From an uncultured Porphyromonas sp. (GTDB taxonomy: Bacteria; Bacteroidota; Bacteroidia; Bacteroidales; Porphyromonadaceae), in assembly GCF_938023125.1 (NCBI RefSeq), contig NZ_CALHDW010000007.1, positions 70,729 through 134,728 on the forward strand: a DNA stretch of 64,000 bases, written 5' to 3'. Below are positions 18,054 to 26,001 of the stretch, piece after piece; position 1 is the first letter of the stretch; every line of letters starts with the position of its first letter. Under the pieces are notes generated by a model, which saw only the letters and a program-made list of their open reading frames with translations, had not been told where the DNA came from and did not search any database. A program made the translations under genes and the position numbers.

Positions 18054-19805
18054 TTAAAACTGAATGTCGTACAGCAAACGAGCTTGTACGCCCGTAGTAC
18101 TGCGCATGATTCGAGCTTTTTTGAGAGCCTCGATTTCTTCTTCGGTAAGTATGTTGTTCACAACCTTATCGGAGCTTTCTGACAAGTAGCTATCCATGAT
18201 GTTTGAGAACTTGTCTTGACGACTAGATTCATACCAAACCGAAGGATTTTCTATGTTTGCCAACTCTGCAGCCTTGGCAATGGCCTCGTCTAGTCCGCCG
18301 AGTTCGTCTACAAGGTGACGAGCCAATGCTTGCTTTCCGGTCCATACACGGCCTTGTGCCACAAGATCAACTTGAGACTTTTCTAGCTTACGTCCCTCTG
18401 CAACACGAGAGAGGAACGTGTCGTAGCCTCGCTCGATATGGGCTTGCATCAAAGCACGCTCTTCGTCGGTCATTGGGCGGAACATATTGCCAAAGTCGGC
18501 ATATTTTGCGGTTTTTACACCATCCTCGGTAACAGAGAACTTTTGAGCCGTCCCCGCAAAGTTGGGGAACAATCCAAAGATCCCGATAGAACCCGTTATG
18601 GTTGAGGGTTCGGCAAAGATGTAGTTAGAAGCACATGAGATGTAGTAACCACCGGATGCCGCATAGTCTCCCATAGAAACAACAATAGGCTTCTTGCTCT
18701 TGGTGTAGCGCACGGCATCCCAAATTTGATCAGAGACGTAGCTGCTACCTCCCGGAGAGTTTACGCGGAGAACTACGGCATCAATATCGTCATCGTCTGC
18801 AACGTCTAGTAGGCGATCTACAAGAGCTTCGGTAATGGTACCAAACTCAACGCCTGATGTAATCTCACCTTCGGCATATAGCACCTTTACCGTGCCATCT
18901 CCCGAATTGTCGTAGCGACGCTCGCTGTTGTATACTTGATTGAGGGTTACAAAGTGATCCTCATCTATTCCGTACTCATCCTCAAACATCTTGATAACCT
19001 CACGCTCGTAGCAGAGTTTATCAACGAGTTTTGTATCCACAAGTTCTTGCTGAGAGAGGAACATGGGAGCACGATCTACAAGTCTAGAGAGTGAGTCTAG
19101 GGCGATATTTCGCTCTTGAGAGATCCCTTGGAGCATGTTATTCCAAAGTTCGGAAGTAAATGAGGTGATCTGAGCTCGGTTGGGTTCGCTTAGTTTATCA
19201 AGAAGGAATGGCTCTACAGCTCCCTTGTAAGTACCCACCTTGAATACCTGCATGGTTACACCAAACTTCTCCAATGCATTCTTGTAAAACACATTAGAAA
19301 CATACATACCATCAAGCTCTACAGCTCCCTGGGGATTGAGATAAATCTCATTGGCAACAGAGGCAAGGTAGTATCCTTTTTGGCTGTATTGATCTGCATA
19401 GGAAACAATGAACTTGCCAGACTCCTTGAACTCTTTGAGAGCACGACGCAACTCGTCAATTGATGCCAAACCGGCTTCCGGCATAGCACTTGTGAGGTAG
19501 ATCCCCTCGATGCGTGGGTTCTCTGCGGCATATCGTATACTGCGGATAGCTTCGGTAAGTGTGAGACTCCTTTCTCGGTTTGATCCTAAGAAATTATCGA
19601 AAGGAGAGTCCGTTTCAATCTCTTTGATTGAGGATAAATCTACTACCAAGAGAGATTCTTTAGGGATACTTGTACTCTTGTTTGTCTGGTTTGCCACTAC
19701 GGCAATGAAGCCCATCATGCAAAAAGCTGCAATGCAAGAGAGTATCACCGATGCCACGATAAAGCCAAGTATCGAGGCTAAGAACATCTTCAAAAAATCT
19801 TTCAT
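18054..19805 (-). CDS. sppA: Signal peptide peptidase SppA, 67-kDa type
   Basis: Inner-membrane serine protease that degrades cleaved signal peptides. The 583-residue protein is the long form with two S49 domains. An N-terminal transmembrane segment covers about residues 10-38. The general-base lysine is in GTYKGAVEPF (Lys194) in the first S49 domain, and the nucleophile in YAASGGYYIS (Ser384) in the second. This split Ser/Lys dyad is what the E. coli enzyme uses. It is the first gene of the sppA-lpxK-thiL-mlaE-mlaF run. Confidence 0.95.
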   Translation of the reverse strand: MKDFLKMFLASILGFIVASVILSCIAAFCMMGFIAVVANQTNKSTSIPKESLLVVDLSSIKEIETDSPFDNFLGSNRERSLTLTEAIRSIRYAAENPRIEGIYLTSAMPEAGLASIDELRRALKEFKESGKFIVSYADQYSQKGYYLASVANEIYLNPQGAVELDGMYVSNVFYKNALEKFGVTMQVFKVGTYKGAVEPFLLDKLSEPNRAQITSFTSELWNNMLQGISQERNIALDSLSRLVDRAPMFLSQQELVDTKLVDKLCYEREVIKMFEDEYGIDEDHFVTLNQVYNSERRYDNSGDGTVKVLYAEGEITSGVEFGTITEALVDRLLDVADDDDIDAVVLRVNSPGGSSYVSDQIWDAVRYTKSKKPIVVSMGDYAASGGYYISCASNYIFAEPSTITGSIGIFGLFPNFAGTAQKFSVTEDGVKTAKYADFGNMFRPMTDEERALMQAHIERGYDTFLSRVAEGRKLEKSQVDLVAQGRVWTGKQALARHLVDELGGLDEAIAKAAELANIENPSVWYESSRQDKFSNIMDSYLSESSDKVVNNILTEEEIEALKKARIMRSTTGVQARLLYDIQF

Positions 19806-20139
19806 TTTCGTTAGTTTGTCGTTTGTTTGCTACTTGTCGTTAGTCTTTCTCTCAAATGTTTGGGGAGCGTTACCCCCTGCGAAAATACGGGTGACCCAGA
19901 GCAACCTTCGGGAGATTAGTCAAGTACACACACATTTCCTATTACAAATATATGTATTATGTGTGAGTTAAGGGATTAGTGCCGGTAAATATCAATGATC
20001 TAATATAAATGACCTCTCCCTTCCATGCTACGCACAAGGCGAAGACGAAGAAGAGAGAGGCGATGATCCACTCTTATAGAAGAGACTCTGGGGAAGGCCC
20101 TAAGAGCAACCCTTCGAGAGGAGCAGAAGTGAATATCAA
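19806..20139. other. Intergenic gap between rpsO and sppA
   Basis: This 334-bp gap has no supportable gene. A small hairpin, GGGG-agcgtta-CCCC, lies at 19862-19876 in the sppA leader. A weak -7-like element (TATTTTCG on the minus strand, 19880-19887) stands just upstream of it. The rpsO-proximal half is purine-rich with no clear terminator. Unlike the other large gaps, I see no 22-bp periodicity. Confidence 0.4.
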
Positions 20140-20409
20140 TTAGCGACGGATACCCAATTCTGCAATGAGTTTACGATAGCGCTCGATGTCTTTCTTTGCT
20201 ACATAGTCGAGCAAGCGACGACGCTTACCAACGAGCATCTTAAGGGCGCGAGCCGTTGCAAAGTCTTTGCGATTGCTCTTGAGGTGCTCTGTAAGGTGGG
20301 CAATACGGTAGGTGAAAAGAGCAACTTGGCTCTCTACGCTACCTGTGTCAGTAGCAGATTGACCATGTTTTTCGAAGATTTCTTTCTTCTTTGCTGAGTC
20401 TAGATACAT
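20140..20409 (-). CDS. rpsO: 30S ribosomal protein S15
   Basis: Primary 16S rRNA-binding protein of the platform, also a bridge to 50S. The 89-residue length is standard. The four-helix signature is present: TGSVESQVALFTYRIAHLTEHL, then KDFATARALKMLVGKRRRLLDYV, then RYRKLIAELGIRR at the end. It is a single-gene unit with its own -7 element upstream. Confidence 0.98.
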   Translation of the reverse strand: MYLDSAKKKEIFEKHGQSATDTGSVESQVALFTYRIAHLTEHLKSNRKDFATARALKMLVGKRRRLLDYVAKKDIERYRKLIAELGIRR

Positions 20410-20496
20410 TTCGTCTTATCAATTAACGAGTTAAACTTAGGGTACTACACCCGCTTCGACTAGGCTTTGCTGTGCTCAGCGGTTGCAGACTGGCTG

Positions 20497-20504
20497 CAAA
20501 GATA
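20497..20504 (-). promoter_or_regulatory. -7 promoter element of rpsO
   Basis: TATCTTTG on the minus strand is an exact TAnnTTTG match, about 90 bp upstream of the rpsO ATG. No clear -33 TTTG at standard spacing. Confidence 0.6.
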
Positions 20505-20541
20505 ATACATTTTAGGCAATCCCCATGCACAAGTCTTCTGC

Positions 20542-22407
20542 CTATTGGGCAGAGTAAAGTTTCATGCTGCACTCTTTGCAATCAAATGCAAGTCGGATAC
20601 GCTCCTTGCCGTGTACAAGGTAGAGTGGCTCCTTATAGGGCATCTCTCGCTTGCTGCGGGTACAATAGCCCAAGTGGCGGCGAATGCAATGCCGGCAGGT
20701 CATAAGGGGAGCGTCTTTTGTGGGGGTGACTTCGTACGCTGGCACTATCTGTTGAGCTCCCCAGCTCTGGTAGGCTTTTTTTGCAGCACAATTGGCAACA
20801 TTGTAATCAAAGCCAATCATGTTACCGGTACCTACGGATTGTGGGATCCTTGTGTAAGAGGGACGATAGATCGGGTGAGCAGAATAGTGCAATCGGAGAG
20901 CTCTATCAAGAGCCTCTACACCCAATCTCTTTAGCGAACTTGCAACGGATAGGGGTACAAAAAATCCCTTAGTGTCAATTTCGATCGTGGTAGAGAAAAA
21001 TCCGCTCCCCCCTAATTTGGCAAGAGCGTCTCGCAGGCGATCCTCCCCGTTTTGCATGGCTTTTTCCATCTTGTGGGGGAATGTGACGCGAGTTGTTACC
21101 TTAGATTGAGGGCTGTCAACCTCCAAGTCGAGCACAAATCCCCACGGAAGGACTCCCAATTTGAGCCTCACGGGCAATAATCGTTCTGAGCTATCGGGGC
21201 GATTGATTACGCGCTCAAATTGAGTAGAATAATTGCGGTAGATCCTTGTGCCCGTCTTAAGATTCCAGGGGTTGTCCACTACGATTTTCCCTTTTTCTTG
21301 CAGGTGGTTGATGCGCGTCCCTTCCATCGAACCCGCAGGTGTATAGAAGGCGATTCCATCCCCATTGGCAAGGTCACAACTGCGATCGAGCCATAGGCTA
21401 TTCCCTTCTATCTTGGAGATAACCCCGATAAACTCTCCCTCACTCTTTGGGCTTTCCGGGCGTATTAAGACCTCATTAAAGTCCCCTTTCTTGAGTTGGT
21501 AGGTAGTGGCTCCTCTCGAAAAGCTCTTGAAAGGATCGGGGGTGAAAGATAGGGAAACTCGTCCCATCGAAGACCTTGAATATCGCTCAGGTTGAGCCGC
21601 AACAATGTCTTCTAAGAGTTGGTGATAATAGGCGGTGACATTGCGTACATAAGAGGCATTTTTGAGCCGGCCCTCAATCTTGAAACTAACTGCACCTGTG
21701 TCTACCAGTTGGGAGAGAATAGATGACCTATTCAGGTCTTTGAGGGAAAGAAGGTGGCTGCCTTCTACAATCTTGCGCCCCGTAGCATCCTCTAATGTGT
21801 AGGGTAATCGGCAATACTGTGCGCAGGCTCCTCGATTGGCACTTCTGCCGGCAAATGCTTGGGAGAGATAGCAATGACCGCTATAACTGACACAGAGGGC
21901 GCCATGGATAAAGGTCTCTAGACGAAGGTCAGGAACTGCTTGATGTAGCGTAGCCGTCTCCTCTATAGTAAGCTCACGAGCGAGAACGGCCTGCTCAAAA
22001 CCTAAGGCGGACAGGCGTTGTAATTGAGCTACTGAGGCATTATGGCATTGCGTGCTGGCATGCAGAGCAATAGGGGGTAGATCAAGCGTGAGGAGCCCCA
22101 TGTCTTGCACTATAAGAGCATCAACACCTATAAGGTAGAGACGACGAATGAGAGCCTCAGCCTCTGAGAGCTCGTTATCGTATAGGATGGTATTGAAAGC
22201 GACATAGACCTTTGCCCCATAGCGGTGTGCTACGGAGACAAGGTGCTGTATGTCTGATAAAGAGACATTGGCCGCCGCCCGTGCCCCAAACTTAGGAGCA
22301 CCCACATATATGGCATCTGCCCCCGAGGAGAGAGCAGCCAAGCCACACTCTAGATTCCCGGCAGGGGCAAGTAACTCAAGTGGAATAGGGGTAGGGGGGG
22401 ATGCCAA
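20542..22407 (-). CDS. U32 family peptidase-like protein
   Basis: A 621-residue member of the peptidase U32 family (long form, with a C-terminal extension). The N-terminal barrel is marked by LELLAPAGNLECGLAAL and GADAIYVGAPKFGAR. The cysteine-bearing core reads SGHCYLSQAFAGRSANRGACAQYCRLPY across its length. A further cysteine set, TCRHCIRRHLGYC, is near the C-terminus. Members such as RlhA, TrhP and UbiU/V act in RNA hydroxylation or quinone synthesis, so proteolysis is doubtful; C2501-type or tRNA hydroxylation is a plausible role. No in-frame ATG precedes the conserved N-terminus, so a TTG start is used. It follows upp by 12 bp. Confidence 0.88.
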   Translation of the reverse strand: MASPPTPIPLELLAPAGNLECGLAALSSGADAIYVGAPKFGARAAANVSLSDIQHLVSVAHRYGAKVYVAFNTILYDNELSEAEALIRRLYLIGVDALIVQDMGLLTLDLPPIALHASTQCHNASVAQLQRLSALGFEQAVLARELTIEETATLHQAVPDLRLETFIHGALCVSYSGHCYLSQAFAGRSANRGACAQYCRLPYTLEDATGRKIVEGSHLLSLKDLNRSSILSQLVDTGAVSFKIEGRLKNASYVRNVTAYYHQLLEDIVAAQPERYSRSSMGRVSLSFTPDPFKSFSRGATTYQLKKGDFNEVLIRPESPKSEGEFIGVISKIEGNSLWLDRSCDLANGDGIAFYTPAGSMEGTRINHLQEKGKIVVDNPWNLKTGTRIYRNYSTQFERVINRPDSSERLLPVRLKLGVLPWGFVLDLEVDSPQSKVTTRVTFPHKMEKAMQNGEDRLRDALAKLGGSGFFSTTIEIDTKGFFVPLSVASSLKRLGVEALDRALRLHYSAHPIYRPSYTRIPQSVGTGNMIGFDYNVANCAAKKAYQSWGAQQIVPAYEVTPTKDAPLMTCRHCIRRHLGYCTRSKREMPYKEPLYLVHGKERIRLAFDCKECSMKLYSAQ

Positions 22408-22419
22408 AGAGAGGAATGA

Positions 22420-23079
22420 TTAGAGCTTCTCTCCGTAAGCAAGATCTCCGGCGTCTCCCAAGCCCGGTACGATGTAGGAGTGATCGTTAAGCTCAGGGTC
22501 TATGGATGCTACCCAAATAGTTGCATCAGTATCCGGATCAATGGCATTTCTTAGATAGTCTACGGCTTGCTGACTAGCGATTACCGATACAAAGTGTACT
22601 TGGCGGGGCTTGCCATGAGAGAGCAACGCACGATAGGCAAGTTCCATACTTCCGCCGGTAGCAAGCATGGGATCGGTGAGAATGAGTACCTTGTTTGTGA
22701 GATCGGGGCAAGCGATGTACTCTACAAAAATGTCGAATTTGAGTTTGTCTTTGTATTTACGATAGGCTGATACAAAGGCATTTTCTGCATGGTCGAAGTA
22801 ATTCAAGAAGCCGGCATGGAAAGGTAGTCCGGCTCGTAAGATAGTACCGATAACCACAGGATCTTGCAGACGATAATTGTGTGCGATGGCAAGCGGTGTC
22901 TGTACTTCCTCTTTTGCATAGTTGAGATGCTGGCTTACTTCGTAGGCAAGGAGCTCACCTATGCGCTCTATGTTGCGACGAAAACGCATGGAGTCTTTTT
23001 GTACATTCACATCTCGGAGCTCAGCCATATAGTCACTCATCAACGACGGGCGATCGGAGAAATTGATTACTTCTATCAT
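22420..23079 (-). CDS. upp: Uracil phosphoribosyltransferase
   Basis: Salvage enzyme joining uracil to PRPP to give UMP. The 219-residue protein has the PRPP loop in ILTDPMLATGGSM (about 132-144) and a C-terminal uracil-binding block with YIVPGLGDAGDLAYG. The -7 element TACTTTTG stands about 40 bp before the start. Confidence 0.95.
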   Translation of the reverse strand: MIEVINFSDRPSLMSDYMAELRDVNVQKDSMRFRRNIERIGELLAYEVSQHLNYAKEEVQTPLAIAHNYRLQDPVVIGTILRAGLPFHAGFLNYFDHAENAFVSAYRKYKDKLKFDIFVEYIACPDLTNKVLILTDPMLATGGSMELAYRALLSHGKPRQVHFVSVIASQQAVDYLRNAIDPDTDATIWVASIDPELNDHSYIVPGLGDAGDLAYGEKL

Positions 23080-23119
23080 ACTATTTTATCTACTAATTCA
23101 TTGCAGTATATCTAACGGG

Positions 23120-23127
23120 CAAAAGTA
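23120..23127 (-). promoter_or_regulatory. -7 promoter element of upp
   Basis: Minus strand TACTTTTG matches TAnnTTTG exactly, 41 bp before the upp ATG. The divergent porT gene starts 19 bp away on the other side, so the two promoter regions must overlap. Confidence 0.6.
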
Positions 23128-23145
23128 CAATAAAAAGCCAAGCTA

Positions 23146-23919
23146 GTGCGTTATCTCAGCGTGGTAGTACATAAGTTAGTCGCACAATACACCTCTTCTC
23201 TATGGAGATGGTTCCTGCTAACCCTTCTGTTCTTAGGGGGGAGTGTAGCCGTTGCATGGGGGCAAAAGCAAGTAGTTCAGCGTCGCCCTTATGCGGATTA
23301 TCGTGTGTTTCATCTTGGTTTCCATGTAGGGATGCACACGCAAGACCTCGCAATTCTAAACTCGGGAGTGGTCCCAACTTCGGTAAGTGGCACTCCCGGC
23401 AGCCCTCTGTATGGAGAGGTTATGGACTACACCCCGGGCTTCTCGGTAGGCTTGATTGCCGACTATACAATCAAATTAAATTGGGAGCTTCGCTTTGTGC
23501 CTACGCTACATTTATCGGAGAGATCTATCTCTTTTTCTGATGGCGAAAATCAGATCGAACGATTCTCTTCACGCTCCAATTTGATTGAATTCCCTCTATT
23601 GCTCAAGTACTCTTCTCAGCGGATGAACAATATCCGTCCCTATATGCTTGCCGGAGGTTATGCTGCGTTGCAGATCGGGCAAAAGCGAGGCGATGTCATT
23701 CATTTCAAACCGCTAGAATATGGTCTTAAGGTGGGGATCGGATGTGATATCTATCTCCCCTTCTTCAAACTTTGTCCCGAGTTGTCTCTATCCTATGGCT
23801 TAGGAGATGCGATACAGCACGAGCGACCCGATATAGTGGATGATGCTCGATACCAGTTTACTCAAGCCTTGAGGAGTGCGACTCCACGTATGATCCTACT
23901 TACTTTTCACTTTGAGTAG
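23146..23919 (+). CDS. porT: PorT, type IX secretion outer-membrane protein
   Basis: The 257-residue protein has an N-terminal signal peptide ending at about VAWGQ. An eight-stranded beta-barrel-like body follows. The blocks FHLGFHVGMHTQDLAIL, IEFPLLLKYSSQRMNNIRPYMLAGG and LKVGIGCDIYLPFFKLCPELSLSYGL are those of PorT, required for T9SS (gingipain-type) secretion in Porphyromonas. The generic outer-membrane beta-barrel (PorT-like) family is the alternative. There is no ATG before the signal peptide; GTG at 23146 is the best start. The 3' end overlaps convergent queG by 20 bp. Confidence 0.82.
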   Translation: MRYLSVVVHKLVAQYTSSLWRWFLLTLLFLGGSVAVAWGQKQVVQRRPYADYRVFHLGFHVGMHTQDLAILNSGVVPTSVSGTPGSPLYGEVMDYTPGFSVGLIADYTIKLNWELRFVPTLHLSERSISFSDGENQIERFSSRSNLIEFPLLLKYSSQRMNNIRPYMLAGGYAALQIGQKRGDVIHFKPLEYGLKVGIGCDIYLPFFKLCPELSLSYGLGDAIQHERPDIVDDARYQFTQALRSATPRMILLTFHFE

Positions 23920-24865
23920 TGGCTTCTGTCTCCTCGGAGGTAAGTAGCGAATTGATATTGCGGCGGAGTCCATCAAACCCGACACGTTGGACGGCAGAGT
24001 GTTCAAAAAGTTGTTCAAACGTCTCGTTATCCAGATTTTTCCAGTCCTCACTTGTCATTTCCAATAGGTCGGGAGCAGGTTTCAATAGCCCCTCTTGATG
24101 CGGATAAGCAAAGCGATTGTGAGGGCATACCAATTGGCAGGCATCGCAGCCATATATACGCTCTCCGAGTTGCGCTATTACTTTGGGTTCGAGGCTTCCG
24201 TGGTGCTCAATAGTTTGGTAGCTAAGGCAACGAGTTGGAGAGAGGCGACCATCTTTGCTAATTGCCTGGGCAGGACAGTGCTCTACACAGCGCATACAGC
24301 GACCACAGGGAGATCCTTCGCTGGGAGTATCTGCCGGTAGTTCTAGTGTGGTTACAATCTCTCCCAAAAAGCAGAACGAACCGAAATGGGGTACTATGAG
24401 GAGCCCATTACGCCCCACTTTCCCGACCCCGGATTGTACCGCCCAGTAGCGTTCCATCAGAGGAGCCGAGTCCACAAAAACACGCGAAGAAAAGGGCGTT
24501 TCTATTCGCTCTTGTAAATACTTGAGTAGAGTAAACAGCTTGTCTTTTACTACCCGATGGTAGTCTTTTCCGTAGGCGTAGTAGGCAATTTGAGGGGCAT
24601 CAATGCGTTGTGTTTTTTCAGGAAAGTAATTGAAGGCCCCTACAATGATGCTCTTGGCTCCCGACACCAATTTGTCGGGATCGAATCGTACTTCTAGGTT
24701 GCGTTCGAGATACCCCATGTCCCCAACACCTTGCTCTTGCAGGCTGGATATATAGCTATCTCGTACCTCTTCGGGGACGGGGTGTGACCTCGCAATCCCT
24801 AAAGCAACAAAGCCAAGGCTTTTTGCCAAGGCTTTTACTTCTTCAACGACGTTTGGGGGCACCAC
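23900..24865 (-). CDS. queG: Epoxyqueuosine reductase QueG
   Basis: Cobalamin-dependent final step of queuosine synthesis, reducing epoxyqueuosine in tRNA wobble position 34. The 321-residue protein has the active-site block VDSAPLMERYWA (Asp132). Its two [4Fe-4S] sites are built from Cys187, Cys190, Cys193, Cys197, Cys213, Cys240, Cys243 and Cys247 (CGRCMRCVEHCP and CDACQLVCPHN). The best start is GTG. It is the last gene of the trmD-to-queG run, ending in convergent overlap with porT. Confidence 0.93.
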   Translation of the reverse strand: MVPPNVVEEVKALAKSLGFVALGIARSHPVPEEVRDSYISSLQEQGVGDMGYLERNLEVRFDPDKLVSGAKSIIVGAFNYFPEKTQRIDAPQIAYYAYGKDYHRVVKDKLFTLLKYLQERIETPFSSRVFVDSAPLMERYWAVQSGVGKVGRNGLLIVPHFGSFCFLGEIVTTLELPADTPSEGSPCGRCMRCVEHCPAQAISKDGRLSPTRCLSYQTIEHHGSLEPKVIAQLGERIYGCDACQLVCPHNRFAYPHQEGLLKPAPDLLEMTSEDWKNLDNETFEQLFEHSAVQRVGFDGLRRNINSLLTSEETEATTQSEK

Positions 24866-24897
24866 GCCTCTTGGGGAGATAAGTAAGTGAGTAGAGA

Positions 24898-25923
24898 TTA
24901 CTCGCTATAGTGGAGCAACCAAGCCTCGGAGTATTCCTTTCCGGACTTGCGAAGGGTAGCAAGATAGCTCTCGGCCTCGTCGCTCGAGGTGAAGCGCTTG
25001 GCATAGATCAGGCGATTCTTTCCTTTTTTTACAGCACCCATAGTGGTTGCAAAGGCACTATCTCTGTGAGTTTCTAGGAATTCGTTTACTTTAGCCTCGG
25101 TCCGGAAAGATCCAATTATCACGTAATAATCGCCTAGAGAACTGGGTGATAATTCTTCGGATTCTACCTGAGATTTTTCCATTTCGCAGGTAGTTTCTGT
25201 AGCAATTTTACCCTGTTGCAAAGTTTTTTCTCCCGGCAAAATGGAAGTCTGTTGCGTCTCTGTAGGAACAAAGCTGGCACTAAAGTATTCTTGTACGGGG
25301 TGGGTGGTTACCGGGAGTAGGCAGACGAGGAATACAGCAGCGGCAGCGGCCCAACCCACAACGCGGCGCGAAACCCGAAAATGCAGGTATTTGGTATCCG
25401 ACTTTTGCTGCAGGGTATCTGATTTCTCAGAAGTGGCTTCTGTATCCTCCGTAAGGGGATTTTGTGCCTCTACAAAAACGGAAGTAAGGGCTTTCTCTAA
25501 GGTGCGAGGTAGGGTATAGGTGCTGAGACCATAGGCTTCGCCATACCCAAGAGGGAGACGATTATGCTCGGGCTGGAAGTCCATTTTTCCATCTGCCCCA
25601 ATCATAAGTCGCCCTACATGACCTATTGAGATCCCCCCAAGACGAATCATCTCACGACGAAGTTCTTCCACATCGGTATCCACCAAATTGCGAGCTCGGC
25701 GCATACTTACATGGTAGCTCTTGGCATACAAGTCGTCCAAAAGTCCGTCACGCTCACGAAGCTCTCCATTGAAATGGAAACACTCTTCCATAGGATATAC
25801 CATATACTCTGCATCACTATAGCGAGCAGGTACGTACTCTTTGATAATAGCTCCTAGCGAAGGTATAATCACACAATCGTGCAGGGCAAGTAGCTTATCA
25901 AGATGGCTTACGAGTCGGTACAT
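24898..25923 (-). CDS. Membrane protein with HU-CCDC81-like and SPOR domains
   Basis: A 341-residue protein with three parts. The N-terminal region (MYRLVSHLDKLLALHDCVIIPSLGA) matches the paired HU/CCDC81-like domains common in Bacteroidota. A single transmembrane segment follows at about residues 188-206. A C-terminal SPOR domain (GDYYVIIGSFRTEAKVNEFL onward) would bind denuded septal peptidoglycan. This suggests a cell-division or cell-wall role; the cytoplasmic HU-like part may bind DNA or protein. I chose the ATG because an exact -7 element lies just upstream, inside a longer TTG-initiated reading. Confidence 0.78.
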   Translation of the reverse strand: MYRLVSHLDKLLALHDCVIIPSLGAIIKEYVPARYSDAEYMVYPMEECFHFNGELRERDGLLDDLYAKSYHVSMRRARNLVDTDVEELRREMIRLGGISIGHVGRLMIGADGKMDFQPEHNRLPLGYGEAYGLSTYTLPRTLEKALTSVFVEAQNPLTEDTEATSEKSDTLQQKSDTKYLHFRVSRRVVGWAAAAAVFLVCLLPVTTHPVQEYFSASFVPTETQQTSILPGEKTLQQGKIATETTCEMEKSQVESEELSPSSLGDYYVIIGSFRTEAKVNEFLETHRDSAFATTMGAVKKGKNRLIYAKRFTSSDEAESYLATLRKSGKEYSEAWLLHYSE

Positions 25924-25965
25924 GTATGGTGAGGAGATCCTTATTTGTTCCTTTTTTCTTTGAGA

Positions 25966-25973
25966 CAAAGATA
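25966..25973 (-). promoter_or_regulatory. -7 promoter element upstream of the SPOR-domain gene
   Basis: Minus strand TATCTTTG is an exact TAnnTTTG match, 43 bp before the chosen ATG. It sits between the porin gene and the SPOR gene, so these two need not share a transcript. It also argues against the longer TTG start. Confidence 0.55.
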
Positions 25974-26001
25974 CGGCATTCTTGCGAGATGGCAGGCTCC
26001 G

